Source: Streptomyces sp. NBC_00691
GTDB lineage: Bacteria; Actinomycetota; Actinomycetes; Streptomycetales; Streptomycetaceae
Direction of reading: 5' to 3'
DNA: 64,000 bases
NCBI RefSeq assembly: GCF_036226665.1
Contig: NZ_CP109007.1
Location: 2,582,501-2,646,500, forward strand
In this document: positions 23,326 to 32,390 of the stretch, piece after piece
Position numbering within the stretch: the stretch's first letter is position 1
Layout: the number at the start of each line of letters is the position of its first letter
Position numbers and translations under genes: made by a program
The notes under the pieces: generated by a model
Told to the model about the DNA's origin: nothing
Database searches by the model: none
Seen by the model: only the letters and a program-made list of their open reading frames with translations

Positions 23326-23400
23326 TGGTGGGCGCGGACGGTTTCGAACCGCCGACATCTGCTTTGTAAGAGCAGCGCTCTACCCCTGAGCTACGCACCC
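23326..23400 (-). tRNA. tRNA-Val (anticodon TAC)
   Basis: 75-nt gene on the minus strand with all arms formed: acceptor GGGTGCG/CGCGCCC (one T-G pair), D-arm GCTC/GAGC, anticodon stem CTGCT/AGCAG around loop CTTACAA (anticodon TAC), T-arm GGCGG/CCGTC with TTCGAAA. Encoded CCA ends at 23326. The 3' half is supplied by the AICE attachment core. The corresponding base left of attL (6552) would give CCG, so the encoded CCA came from the element. Confidence 0.95.
23327..23370. repeat. attR core (44 bp)
   Basis: Identical to attL 6553-6596 and part of the intact tRNA-Val gene. Divergence begins at the anticodon stem (AGCAGCG here, CTCGTGC at attL). Confidence 0.95.
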
Positions 23401-23575
23401 GTGGAAGAGGCAACAGCCTACATGGCGCATGGGTGGGTGCCGCAAACCGATACCTCCCCCGGGGGGTAGCCCCACCCCCGGGACGGTGGGTCGCCGGATC
23501 GTGACGGCGGGTGGTGGGGTTCTACGGTCGAGGGACTGTCCGCGTTACCGGTTTTCTTGTGGGGGTCTCGGCGTC

Positions 23576-24346
23576 ATGGCTGTTGTACGTCGTCCGTTCC
23601 GGATGCTGCTCGCCTCCGGTGGAGTGCTCGTCGCCTCTCTCGCGCTCACCGGGTGCGGGTCGACCGATGTCGAGGGGGCGCCCGTGGAGCGGAAGACGTT
23701 CGCCCTCGGCGGCGACGCGCTCACCGTCGACTCCGACGACTCCGAACTCGTGATCACCCCCGCCGACATCGACGACGTGCGCGTCGAGCGGCAGGTCGAC
23801 GGGTGGGTGTTCATGGGGTCGGGCCCCAAGCCCGAGTGGAAGCTCGTCGACGGGAAGCTGACCCTGCGGGTCAACTGCGACGGCGTCTCCTCGAACTGCG
23901 ACGCCATCCACCGGATCCAGGTCCCCCGCGACGTCGCCGTCACCGTCGAGAACGACAACGGGCGCGTCACCGCCGACGGCTTCGCCACCCCCATGAAGGT
24001 GCGCTCCGACAACGGGGACGTCCGCGTGCGCAAGGCCGGCGGGGCGCTGGACATCGGCACCGACAACGGCGACGTCGCCGTCGAGCCCGGCGCCACCGCG
24101 CCCGAGGTCGTCGCCCGGTCCGACAACGGCGACGTGCGCATCACCCTCGGCTCCGTCCCCCGCCGCGTCGACGTCGTCACCGACAACGGCGACGTCCACG
24201 TCTCCGTCCCCACCGCCGAGTACAAGGTGACGAGCGCCAGCGACAACGGCGACGTCCGGGTCGACGTTCCCCGCCGCGACACGAGCGAGCACTCCGTGAG
24301 CGTCCGCAGCGACAACGGTGACGTATCCGTCCTCACGGCGAACTGA
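23576..24346 (+). CDS. DUF4097 beta-helix lipoprotein
   Basis: 256-residue lipoprotein. Signal peptide MAVVRRPFRM... with lipobox LTGC (Cys27). The mature part is a DUF4097 right-handed parallel beta-helix built from six near-identical turns carrying (S/T)DNGDV or NDNGRV, at roughly 20-residue intervals between residues 125 and 252. Such proteins are surface-anchored in Streptomyces; many are linked to signal transduction operons, but no kinase is adjacent. ATG 23576 lies just before the signal peptide. Confidence 0.82.
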   Translation: MAVVRRPFRMLLASGGVLVASLALTGCGSTDVEGAPVERKTFALGGDALTVDSDDSELVITPADIDDVRVERQVDGWVFMGSGPKPEWKLVDGKLTLRVNCDGVSSNCDAIHRIQVPRDVAVTVENDNGRVTADGFATPMKVRSDNGDVRVRKAGGALDIGTDNGDVAVEPGATAPEVVARSDNGDVRITLGSVPRRVDVVTDNGDVHVSVPTAEYKVTSASDNGDVRVDVPRRDTSEHSVSVRSDNGDVSVLTAN

Positions 24347-24423
24347 CCGGCCCGTGTGTTCGTCCCTACCGGGTGGGAGAATGAACCGGACCGGGCACGG
24401 CGGACACAGCACGGGAGAGGTAC

Positions 24424-25839
24424 GTGGCGGCGAGCGACGCGAGGGGGGCGAGCGGCGTCCGGCGTCGTGACGCGCCAAGCCGGGGGCAGACCCGATCCGA
24501 GGACCACCCGAGGCCAGGGATCTCCGGGCTCCGGCTCGCCCTCGCCCTTCCGCTGCTCGTCGGAGCGATGCTGCCGCACGCCTTCGCCGGCGGCGGCACC
24601 CGCCGCTGGTTCGGCGGACGCGGGGAGGGCCGGCGCGCCGAGGCCCAGGCCGCCAAGGACGCCGCCGCCGCGGCCTTCTACGAGCTCGACACCGCCCAGC
24701 GCGGGCTCCGCATCTCCATCGAGACCATCACCGCCGTCGACAGCTCCCCCGAGACGCGCCGCGCCGTCGAGGGCTTCGAGACCCTCGGCCGCCGTATCGA
24801 CGAGGTCAGCCACACCTACATCAGCGCCGTCGACGCCCACGACCTCGACCGCGACGAGCTCGACGCCGCGACCGCCGACCGGGCCCGCGCCGAACTGACC
24901 CGCGCCAAGGACGAGCTGGAGCGGGTGAAGGGCGAGCTCGACCGGTTCGAGGCCGGCCTCGCCCCGCTGCTCGGACAGGCCGAGACCCAGCTCGCCCGTC
25001 TCGCCCCCGCCGTCGAGCGGGCCCGGCAGGCCCTGCGCGGCGCGAGCGGCGCCCTCGACTCCGTACGGGAGAGCGGGCTGCGCGCCGACGACCTCGCCGC
25101 CCGCCTCGCCGCCCTCGGGCCCGAACTCACCCGGCTCAACGAGGGTGCCGGCCGCCACGGCGTCCCCGAGACCCTCCAGCGCGCCGACAAGGTACTGCGC
25201 GACGCCGAAGCCGTACGGACCGAGGCCGAGCGGCTTCCCGAGCGCGCCGCCGAGATCGACCGGCGCCTCGTCTCCCTCCGTACCCGAACCGAGGCCCTCA
25301 CCACCCGCACCGGTGGCGTCGAACCGATCCTCTCCGAGCTGCGGCGGCGCTTCACCGCACCCTGCTGGCAGGACCTCCAGCACGTGCCCGAGCAGGCCAC
25401 CACCACGCTCCGGCAGGCCGAGGAGCGACTCGCCGAGGCCGGAAGGGCACGCGCCGAGCAGCGCTGGCCGGACGCGGCCTCGCTGCTCTCCACCGTCCGC
25501 GCGCTGCTCGACTCCACCGACGAGGCCGTCTCCGCCGCCGGGGACCGGCTGCGCCGCCTCGACGCCGTCGCCAAGGACCCCAAGGCGGAGATCGACCGCG
25601 CCCGGTTCGCGGTACGGGACGCCCAGCGCCTCGCGATGGCCGGACGCAGCACACCCGACCCGCGCCACGCCCGCCCCCTCGACGAGGCCGTCGCCCGGAT
25701 CGACCGGGCGGTCGACGGCCTGGAGGGGCGCCACCCGGACTACTGGCACTTCCTGACCGAACTGGAGGCCGTACGGGCCACCGCCGCCCACGTCGTCGGC
25801 CAGATCAGGGAGGAACGGGGCGCCGCCACCGGGCACTGA
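24424..25839 (+). CDS. Membrane-anchored coiled-coil protein
   Basis: 471 residues from a GTG with GGGAGAGG upstream. A basic N-terminal tail (1-34) is followed by one transmembrane helix (about 35-56) and a long alpha-helical coiled-coil region (65-300 and 330-465) rich in Ala, Arg, Glu and Leu heptads, with one Cys (CWQDLQHVPEQA). Probably a cytoplasmic or periplasmic rod attached to the membrane, possibly in cell shape or secretion. Similar proteins in Streptomyces are annotated only as hypothetical. Confidence 0.7.
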   Translation: MAASDARGASGVRRRDAPSRGQTRSEDHPRPGISGLRLALALPLLVGAMLPHAFAGGGTRRWFGGRGEGRRAEAQAAKDAAAAAFYELDTAQRGLRISIETITAVDSSPETRRAVEGFETLGRRIDEVSHTYISAVDAHDLDRDELDAATADRARAELTRAKDELERVKGELDRFEAGLAPLLGQAETQLARLAPAVERARQALRGASGALDSVRESGLRADDLAARLAALGPELTRLNEGAGRHGVPETLQRADKVLRDAEAVRTEAERLPERAAEIDRRLVSLRTRTEALTTRTGGVEPILSELRRRFTAPCWQDLQHVPEQATTTLRQAEERLAEAGRARAEQRWPDAASLLSTVRALLDSTDEAVSAAGDRLRRLDAVAKDPKAEIDRARFAVRDAQRLAMAGRSTPDPRHARPLDEAVARIDRAVDGLEGRHPDYWHFLTELEAVRATAAHVVGQIREERGAATGH

Positions 25840-26048
25840 CCCCGAGGCAGGAGGGGTGGGAGGGGTGGGAAGGGTTGGAGGGGGCGGAGGCAGGAGGCTG
25901 GACCGGGCCTGGGAGTGGGTGCCGGGCCGGTTGGGCCGTGATCGGTGTCCGTCCGTCCGCCCCCGTGTGGCCGGGCCTCGCCCTGTCGCGTGCCGCGTGC
26001 GGGTCGGGTCCCCTGCCCGTGGCCGCTCGCAGGCTCTAGCCTGTTCCC

Positions 26049-26267
26049 ATGCCTCGTTACGAATTCCGCTGCCGGACCTGCGGCGACACCTTTGAACTCA
26101 GCCGGCCCATGGCCGAGTCCTCCGACCCGGCCTCCTGCCCCGCCGGGCACGACGACACCGTGAAGCTGCTCTCGGCCGTGGCCGTCGGCGGCTCCGCCTC
26201 CGCCGCCCCCGCGCCGAGCGGTGGCGGGGGTGGCGGAGGCTGCTGCGGAGGCGGTTGCTGCAGCTGA
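26049..26267 (+). CDS. FmdB-family zinc ribbon protein
   Basis: 72 residues. The N-terminal zinc ribbon MPRYEFRCRTCGDTFEL...CPAGH is the FmdB/putative regulatory protein domain, with CxxC and a second C-x2-H-type pair. The C-terminal tail is Gly/Cys-rich (GGGGGGGCCGGGCC), which is usual in actinobacterial members. Role unknown, perhaps a metal-dependent transcription or RNA-binding module. Convergent with the HAD gene 10 bp away. The preceding 25840-26048 gap holds only G-rich sequence. Confidence 0.85.
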   Translation: MPRYEFRCRTCGDTFELSRPMAESSDPASCPAGHDDTVKLLSAVAVGGSASAAPAPSGGGGGGGCCGGGCCS

Positions 26268-26277
26268 TCCCTGCCGG

Positions 26278-27315
26278 TCAGACGGCGGCCGCCGCCCGGA
26301 AGCGGCGCAGGATCTCCTCCCCCGCCGCGACTCCGCGTTCCGCGAGGACGTCGAGGTGGGGGGCCGTCCAGTCGCTCTCGGCCAGCTCGCCGTGGCCCGG
26401 GCGCCACGCCCGGTCCGCGGCGAGCAGCAGGTCGGCGTCGAGGAGCGAGTCGCCCGCGGCGAGGGTGAGCGAGGCGCCGGTGCGGCGGGCGACCTCGCGG
26501 ACGGCCGCGCTCTTGGTGAGCGGCTTCGGTACGGCGTACACCTTGCGGCCCTGGAGCGAGACCGTCCAGCCGCGTTCCCCCGCCCAGGCGCCGAAGCGCT
26601 CCAGCCAGTCCTCGGGCAGCCGTTCCCGCTCGACGACGAGGTAGGCGAACAGGTCCTCGGCGACGCGGTGCTTGCGTACCCAGGACAGGTCCGTGGTCGC
26701 CGTGAGGTAGGCGCGGACCTCGGAGAGCGGCGCGCACTCCTCGGCGAGCCTGCGCAGCACGGAGGCGTGCCAGTCGGCGTCGGTGACGCCGTCGACGAGG
26801 ATGTGCCCGCCGTTGGCGCAGATCGCGTACTTCGGCGCGCTGCCGGGGAGTTGGATGCGCTGGTACTGCTTGCGCGTCCGGGTGGTGGTGGGGACGAAGA
26901 CGGTCTCGCCGGTCAGTCGCTCCAGGAGCCCGGCCGCCTCCTCCGTCATGTAGGAGAGCGGCTTGGACTCGTGGACCTCGACGCAGAGCAGCCGGGGCGC
27001 CTGGGCGTCGGGCATGCCGAGGGCGAGGGCCGCGGACGAGTAGATGAGGGTGCGGTCGAGGTCGCTCGCGACCAGGACGGGGGCGGGACCCCCGGTCGGG
27101 ACCGGGGTCGGAGCCTGGACCGGGTCGGGTGCCGGGACCGGGTCGGGAGCCTGGACCGGGGTCGGGGCCTGGGCCGGAATCGGGGCCTTCGTCGTCGTCG
27201 TCACGCTCGTGGTCGTACCCGTCGTATCGGTCGGACTACCGGTCGCGATCTTCGCACTCGTCGCCGTCGCCGTGCTCGGCGAGCTCTTCCCCCTCTTCGT
27301 ACTCCTCGTACTCAC
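26278..27315 (-). CDS. HAD-superfamily phosphatase of the Ter cluster
   Basis: 345 residues. Residues 1-75 are a disordered Thr/Pro/Ala/Gln-rich extension. The HAD domain begins with motif I ASDLDRTLIYSS, followed by motif II-like VFVPTTTRTRKQY, a cap region and the C-terminal acidic motif AAGDSLLDADLL. Metal-dependent phosphatases of this type are standard members of the Ter-dependent stress module, encoded beside PRTase, StiP and CitE-like genes. ATGA overlap with the upstream fusion gene puts it last in the operon. Confidence 0.83.
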   Translation of the reverse strand: MSTRSTKRGKSSPSTATATSAKIATGSPTDTTGTTTSVTTTTKAPIPAQAPTPVQAPDPVPAPDPVQAPTPVPTGGPAPVLVASDLDRTLIYSSAALALGMPDAQAPRLLCVEVHESKPLSYMTEEAAGLLERLTGETVFVPTTTRTRKQYQRIQLPGSAPKYAICANGGHILVDGVTDADWHASVLRRLAEECAPLSEVRAYLTATTDLSWVRKHRVAEDLFAYLVVERERLPEDWLERFGAWAGERGWTVSLQGRKVYAVPKPLTKSAAVREVARRTGASLTLAAGDSLLDADLLLAADRAWRPGHGELAESDWTAPHLDVLAERGVAAGEEILRRFRAAAAV

Positions 27316-30014
27316 TGGGACACCACCGCCTTGCCGTCGGCGCCTGTCGCGCCCCTCGTGTACTGAGGGTGTATCAGGCCCACGCAGCTGTACGGGAGGT
27401 CGTCGACCTCCTCGACCGGTACGCCGCGCTGCTCGGCGAGGAGCCGGACGTGCGCGAGGTCGGCGTCGGCGCCCCGCTTGGCGAGGATCTTCCAGGGGAC
27501 GCGGCGGAGCAGGACGCGGGTGGTCTCGCCGACGCCCGGCTTGACCAGGTTGACGTCGTGGATCCCGTACTCCTCGCTGATCCGCTCCACGGCGGCCCAG
27601 CCCTCCCAGGTCGGAGTGCGGTCGGCGGCCAGGAGTTCCTTGACGTCGGCGTCGACGGACGCGCCGACCTCGTCGAAGCGGGCGGCGACGGCGTCGAGGA
27701 AGGCGTTGGACACGTCCACACCGGCCAGCTCGCGGTAGAACTTTCCGCCGTGGAAGTCGTTCGGTCCGACCAGGTCGGCGCGGAGCACCGTACGGGAGAT
27801 CAGGCCGGAGACCGTGGAGTTGAGGCAGGCCGAGGGGATCAGGAAGTCCTCGCGGGTGCCGTACGTACGGACGCAGGAGCCGGGGTCGGCGAGGACCGCG
27901 ATCTCCGGGTCGAAGCCGGTGACACCTTCGGCCCTCTCGAACTCCACGATCGCGTCCGCGAGTTCGCGGGTGATGGCGCCCTTGCCGGTCCAGCCGTCGA
28001 CGAACACGACGTCGGCCGGGTCGTGATGGGCGGCGAGCCAGCGCAGCGCGTTGGCGTCGATGCCGCGGCCGCGCACGATGGAGACGGCATAGTGGGGCAG
28101 GTCCAGGCCGTGACGGGCCTGAGCCCAGCGGCGCATGAGGACGCCCACGGGGGTGCCGGCGCGGGCGAGCGAGACGAGGACGGGGCGGTGGCCGGGCCGT
28201 TCGCGCTCGGCGAGGACGGTCTCGGTGACGGTGCCGACGGCGCGGGCGATGCGGGCGGCCGAGGTCTCCAGCGCGGCGTGGAACAGCTCCTGGTAGCGGT
28301 CGCTCGGCTGGTACTCGACGGGGAGCGACTCCGCGTAGTGCGCGCCGCCGCTCTGGATGGCCTCCTCGCGTTCCTCGGTGGGCGCCTCGAGCTCGACGTC
28401 CGAGAGGTCCTGGAGCAGCCAGCCGACCTCCTCGGGTGCGTACGAGGAGAAGGCGGGGCCGCGGAGGGGCTCGGGCAGCATGGAGCTCCTTTCGGGAGCT
28501 TCGGTGGCTTCGGTGGCCTCGGTCGTGGCGTCGTACGGAACGTACGGCGAGGCCGTGGGCGTGTACGAGGGGACGACGGCGAGCACGACGCGCGGGATGT
28601 GCGCGGCGAGCTGGGCGAGCAGGCCGTCCGGGGCGTGCAGGGCCGGGGTGTCGGCGGTGGAGTCGACGACGAGGACGACGGCGTCGAAGCCCGCGCCGGC
28701 CACGTTGTAGGCGTAGCGCTCGCCGGGGCCGTCTGCGGGGTCGTCGTGGGCGGGGAAGACGAGTCGCGTGCGTATCGCGTAGCCGGGGTCGTCGACGGCG
28801 AGGACGGGCGAGCGGGTGGTGGTGGAGTACCGGACGTCGTGGCCGGTCTCCTCCAGGGCGGTGCCGAGGCGCAGGGGCGCGTACATCAGCTCCTCGAATC
28901 CGAGGACGAGGACGCGGGGCCCGGCGGGCGGCGGGCTCGGGGTGGAGGTGGCCGTGACGGCGGAGGTGGCCGTGACGGCGGACGTGGAGGTGGCGGGGGC
29001 AGTGCCTGTGCCGGCGACCGTCGAGGTGGCGGGGGCAGTGCCGGTGCCGGTGACCGTGGAATTGCCGGTGAGCGGTCGTCCGTCGGTCGCCGGGACCCGC
29101 AGTGCCTCCGTGATCCGGGCCGCCATCGCGGGCAGCGCCGCCTCCAGGCGCTCCCGGTGGTCGGGCGTGAAGCCGTGCCGTCCGCCGTCGGGCAGCCCCT
29201 CCGGCCAGTCCAGCGCCACGCGCCCGTGCGTGCGAGGGGCCACCGAGTCGGCCGCGGGGCCGGCCGCGGCGTCGGCGGTCGGGGCGGAGGCCCCCGCCCC
29301 CGTCCGCTCGTAGGCCCTCTCGTGTTCCGCCACCAGCGCCTGGCCCTTCTGCAGGACCCCCTCCGGGAGGCGTACGGTGCCCGCGGCGCCGGATATCAGG
29401 TCGACGCGGGCGCCTATCTCCGCCGCGAAGGCGTCCAGACGGCCGAGGTCGGCGGCCGAGCGCATGTCGACCAGGGCGACCACCACGTACCGGTCGCGCG
29501 GGTAGCGCTCGTGCAGGGCGCGCACGGTGTTGAGGACGGTGTTGCCGGTGGAGAACTCGTCGTCGACGAGGACCAGCGGGCCGTCGCCCGCCAGCAGTTT
29601 CGGGTCCTCGGGGAGGAGGAGGTGCGAGGTCGCGTGCGAGTGGGACTCCTCGAAGCCGCCCGCGCGGGCGACGCCGGCCACCGGCCGCCGGGTGGAGTGG
29701 AGGTACGGGGCGAGGCCGAGGCCGTCGGCGACGGCGTGGCCCAGGGCGGTGGCCGTCTCGGCGTACCCGAGGACGACCGAGCGCGCGGCCTCCTCGTCAC
29801 CGAGGAGCGCCCGGACGCGGCGGCCGAGGTCGAGGCCGGAGCCGTAGACCACGGACGGCCGCTGCGGCACGTGCTTGCCGAGCACGCTGGAGACCAGCAG
29901 ATGCGCGCGCTTGGGGTTGCGACGCAGTGCGAGGCCCAACAGGGCCGGCAGCGCCTCGTCGCCGATCAGTTCGACGCCCAGTCGCTCCGCGACCCACGTT
30001 CCGGTCCACACCAC
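27312..30014 (-). CDS. Phosphoribosyltransferase-TRSP / StiP-PELOTA fusion of the Ter cluster
   Basis: 900 residues. The N-terminal part has a phosphoribosyltransferase domain with PRPP loop LVLVDDEFSTGNT (about 146-158) and a following TRSP-like region to about residue 490, interrupted by a Thr/Ala/Ser low-complexity linker (305-350). Residues 512-900 correspond to StiP, the cysteine protease-like protein (SLARAGTPVGVLMRRW...FVDGWTGKGAITRELADA), ending in a PELOTA-like RNA-binding domain (ADLAHVRLLAEQRGVPVEEVDDLPYSC). In other Streptomyces these are usually two genes. The reading frame is open across the junction, but an internal ATG at 28481 has an excellent AAGGAG, so both a fusion and a separate StiP may be made. 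Start is GTG 30014. Confidence 0.83.
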   Translation of the reverse strand: MVWTGTWVAERLGVELIGDEALPALLGLALRRNPKRAHLLVSSVLGKHVPQRPSVVYGSGLDLGRRVRALLGDEEAARSVVLGYAETATALGHAVADGLGLAPYLHSTRRPVAGVARAGGFEESHSHATSHLLLPEDPKLLAGDGPLVLVDDEFSTGNTVLNTVRALHERYPRDRYVVVALVDMRSAADLGRLDAFAAEIGARVDLISGAAGTVRLPEGVLQKGQALVAEHERAYERTGAGASAPTADAAAGPAADSVAPRTHGRVALDWPEGLPDGGRHGFTPDHRERLEAALPAMAARITEALRVPATDGRPLTGNSTVTGTGTAPATSTVAGTGTAPATSTSAVTATSAVTATSTPSPPPAGPRVLVLGFEELMYAPLRLGTALEETGHDVRYSTTTRSPVLAVDDPGYAIRTRLVFPAHDDPADGPGERYAYNVAGAGFDAVVLVVDSTADTPALHAPDGLLAQLAAHIPRVVLAVVPSYTPTASPYVPYDATTEATEATEAPERSSMLPEPLRGPAFSSYAPEEVGWLLQDLSDVELEAPTEEREEAIQSGGAHYAESLPVEYQPSDRYQELFHAALETSAARIARAVGTVTETVLAERERPGHRPVLVSLARAGTPVGVLMRRWAQARHGLDLPHYAVSIVRGRGIDANALRWLAAHHDPADVVFVDGWTGKGAITRELADAIVEFERAEGVTGFDPEIAVLADPGSCVRTYGTREDFLIPSACLNSTVSGLISRTVLRADLVGPNDFHGGKFYRELAGVDVSNAFLDAVAARFDEVGASVDADVKELLAADRTPTWEGWAAVERISEEYGIHDVNLVKPGVGETTRVLLRRVPWKILAKRGADADLAHVRLLAEQRGVPVEEVDDLPYSCVGLIHPQYTRGATGADGKAVVSQ

Positions 30015-30032
30015 GTCGTCGACGTCCCTTCG

Positions 30033-31229
30033 TCAGCCGGCCAGTCCGGCGGTGAGCAGATCCACGAAGCCGACGTCCTCCTTGGCGACGCCGAAGAGCT
30101 CGGCGCGCAGGAGTGTGCGTTCGGCCCACGCGCGATGCGGCTTCACTTCGTTCATCTTGTTCGTGTAGGCGGAACGGAGGACTCCGCCGCCGCCCTGGTC
30201 GGGCCGCAGGATGTCCTGGGCGTCGCTCCACTCCTCGTGGCTGACCACGGAGAGCGCGTGCACCGGCACCACATGGGTGGGGTGGATGCAGGTCTTGCCG
30301 AGCAGGCCGTTGGCGCGGTCGAGTTCGATCTCGCGCAGCAGGCCGTCGAGGTCGTGCTCGATGAGGGCCGTGCGCAGGTCCTCGGCGCTGCCTTCGAGGA
30401 AGGGGCTGCGGCGCAACTGGGGCTTGAACATGCGCTCGCCGGGCCGGAAGTACTCCCAGACGGGTCCGGTGACGGTGAAGCCGGTGCCGTCGGAGCGGCC
30501 GAGGACGTTGACGACGTCGGCGATGACGTTCGCGACGATCTTGACGTCGTAGGCGGTCATGTCGGGCGAGCGGCGCAGCCCGTAGGCGGAGCAGAAGTCG
30601 GTGACGCCGAGGCGCAGGGCGAGGACCCGGTCGCGGTACTTCTCGGTGATCGAGGCGATGCCGGCGAGGGTCTCGGCCCGGGTCTCCAGGTGGAGGAGCT
30701 CGGGGGACTCCAGGACGGGCATGGCGAAAAGACGTCGTCCGCTCGTCCGCTCGGCCTGGGTGAGCGCTTCGAGGAAGGCGCGGCCGCGTGCCTCGGTGAA
30801 TTTGGGCAGTACGAATCCGGACAGCAGGCGGACCGTTTCTCCAAGGCGGTCGACGAGCTCGGTGATCTGGTGCGGATCGCGGACCCGGATGAAGAGCAGC
30901 GGCAGATCCGCGGAGGTGCCCGTGGCGGTGTCGGCGTCCGTCACGGAACCGGCGGCGAGGTCGGCGAACTGGCGTACGAGGTTGTCCTCGCCCGCCTCGA
31001 CATCGGCGTCGCTGATGGAGTCCTCCAGGCAGAGCACCATGGAGACCACTCCACGGGCCGCCTGCTTGCGCACGTCGTCGGCGAGCCGGGGCCGGGTGGC
31101 CGGGCTGTAGAGCGTGGCCCCCAAGGCCACGGCGAGCGAGCGCGCGGGCGAATCTGCCGTGAACGCGGCCGGTTCCCGATGGAAGAGACCAGCCCGCGCC
31201 GCGGACGGGATGTGCCCGAAATGACGCAT
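30033..31229 (-). CDS. HpcH/HpaI-family (CitE-like) aldolase of the Ter cluster
   Basis: 398-residue TIM-barrel lyase of the HpcH/HpaI/CitE superfamily. Landmarks are the N-terminal LGATLYSPATRPRLADDV, VVSMVLCLEDSISDADV (metal-binding Glu/Asp), LFIRVRDP, LSGFVLPKF, MPVLESPEL and the C-terminal LLGKTCIHPTHV. This clade travels with PRTase, StiP and HAD genes in the tellurium/stress module, where it may make or use a small-molecule signal; its exact substrate is unknown. ATG 31229 with GAGGGG upstream. First gene of the 31229-26278 operon. Confidence 0.87.
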   Translation of the reverse strand: MRHFGHIPSAARAGLFHREPAAFTADSPARSLAVALGATLYSPATRPRLADDVRKQAARGVVSMVLCLEDSISDADVEAGEDNLVRQFADLAAGSVTDADTATGTSADLPLLFIRVRDPHQITELVDRLGETVRLLSGFVLPKFTEARGRAFLEALTQAERTSGRRLFAMPVLESPELLHLETRAETLAGIASITEKYRDRVLALRLGVTDFCSAYGLRRSPDMTAYDVKIVANVIADVVNVLGRSDGTGFTVTGPVWEYFRPGERMFKPQLRRSPFLEGSAEDLRTALIEHDLDGLLREIELDRANGLLGKTCIHPTHVVPVHALSVVSHEEWSDAQDILRPDQGGGGVLRSAYTNKMNEVKPHRAWAERTLLRAELFGVAKEDVGFVDLLTAGLAG

Positions 31230-31406
31230 ATAAGCCCCTCGTCTACCTCTCTGGAACCTGACGACATGTGGCCGGTAATAGTACGTAGGTGCGGGTGTCC
31301 GCAGTTCCCTTCGAGCATGAAATCCAGGTAACTCGTCAGCGTCGTTCACGCCGTCCCGCGACAGGTGACGCCCCCGCGTTGTCCGCGGGTCTGCCGGGAG
31401 GGCAGG

Positions 31407-32336
31407 ATGACGGTCATGACGCACGCGATGCTGAAGGGCTCCAACGTCCCTCTCGACACCGCGGCCGTACGGGCCGTGCTCCGCTGGACCCCGGGCTCCG
31501 GGGTCCCCGACGTGGATGCCTCGGCCCTGCTCCTGGGGCCCTCCGGCCGGGTGCGGTCCGACGAGGACTTCGTCTTCTACAACCAGCCGCGCCACCCTTC
31601 GGGCCTGGTGCGACGGCTGCCGAAGAAGCGTGACTCCAAGGGTCTCACGGACACCGTGGAAGCCGACCTCGGAAGCCTCGACCCCTCCGTCGACCGGGTG
31701 GTGATCGCGGCCTCCTCCGACGGCGGCACCTTCCGCTCCGTCTCCGACCTGCGGATCCTGCTGTACGACGCGACGGCGGGGCCCGATGCCGAGGCGCTGG
31801 CCCTGTTCTCCGTGACGGCGGAGACGGGCGAGGAGACGGCCGTCATCTGCGGCGAGCTGTACCGCCGCGGGGACGGCTGGAAGTTCCGTGCCGTGGGTCA
31901 GGGCTATCCGACGGGCCTGATCGGCCTCGCCACCGACTTCGGCATCTCGGTCGACGAGGACGCGCAGGACGCGGCGGCGGAGGCGGCCCAGAGCGCCCAG
32001 GACGGCCCTCAGGAGGCCCAGGGCGGCTTCCGCGAGGTCCCGGGCGGTCCGGGCTCCCCCGGCGGCGCCCAGGAGGCCACGGCGGCCACCGTCGCCTCCG
32101 CCGGCGACCCTGATCTCGACCTGACCGTCGCCCACACCCCCGTACCCGTGCCTCCGCAGCCGACCATGCCGCCGCCCATGCCCGACCGGGCGCCCGCCTA
32201 CGGCTACCCCCAGCAGCCCGCGAACCCGGCCCCGGCACCCGCGTACGGCTATCCGCAGCCGGTCACCGCCCCCGAGCAGAACCCGGCGCCCGAGTTCCGG
32301 ATGCCGCCGATGGGTCCCCAGTTCGTCCGGCCCTGA
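31407..32336 (+). CDS. TerD-domain protein with a Pro-rich tail
   Basis: 309 residues. The TerD calcium-binding beta-sandwich spans residues 8-185 (LKGSNVPLDTAAVRAVLRWTPG...DVDASALLLGPSGRV...EDFVFYNQPRHP...[38 protein letters not shown]). After it comes a disordered extension rich in Ala/Gln/Pro with repeated AYGYPQ units (260-290). The start ATG 31407 sits five bases after GGGAGG; 31416 is an alternative. Divergent from the CitE-like gene and convergent with the TerA-like gene. Confidence 0.87.
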   Translation: MTVMTHAMLKGSNVPLDTAAVRAVLRWTPGSGVPDVDASALLLGPSGRVRSDEDFVFYNQPRHPSGLVRRLPKKRDSKGLTDTVEADLGSLDPSVDRVVIAASSDGGTFRSVSDLRILLYDATAGPDAEALALFSVTAETGEETAVICGELYRRGDGWKFRAVGQGYPTGLIGLATDFGISVDEDAQDAAAEAAQSAQDGPQEAQGGFREVPGGPGSPGGAQEATAATVASAGDPDLDLTVAHTPVPVPPQPTMPPPMPDRAPAYGYPQQPANPAPAPAYGYPQPVTAPEQNPAPEFRMPPMGPQFVRP

Positions 32337-32353
32337 GGGGCCCGGGGGCCCCT
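32336..32353. terminator. Hairpin between convergent TerD-like and TerA-like genes
   Basis: Perfect 8-bp stem AGGGGCCC-GG-GGGCCCCT directly after the TGA of the TerD-domain gene; usable by both convergent genes. Confidence 0.6.
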
Positions 32354-32390
32354 GGCGGCTCGGGGGCGGCCCCGCGGACGCCGGCAACGG

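Larger units (their letters stand above)
6553..23370. mobile_element. AICE (pSAM2/SLP1-type integrative and conjugative element) in tRNA-Val
   Basis: Bounded by identical 44-bp cores at 6553-6596 and 23327-23370, the right one forming the 3' half of a complete tRNA-Val. It carries the full AICE set: tyrosine integrase, Xis, RepSA-type rolling-circle initiator, TraB-like FtsK translocase, Spd-like spread proteins, a KorSA-like GntR repressor and a Pif-like Nudix protein, plus cargo. Gene order int-xis-repSA next to attR is that of pSAM2. A nonsense codon in one spread gene may impair transfer, but integration, excision and replication genes all look intact. Confidence 0.95.

Noticed and set aside
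27129..31331. A 1400-codon open frame on the plus strand across the Ter operon
   Set aside because: Opposite real PRTase-StiP and CitE-like genes; its low-complexity Gly/Ala/Arg/Val protein matches antisense bias.
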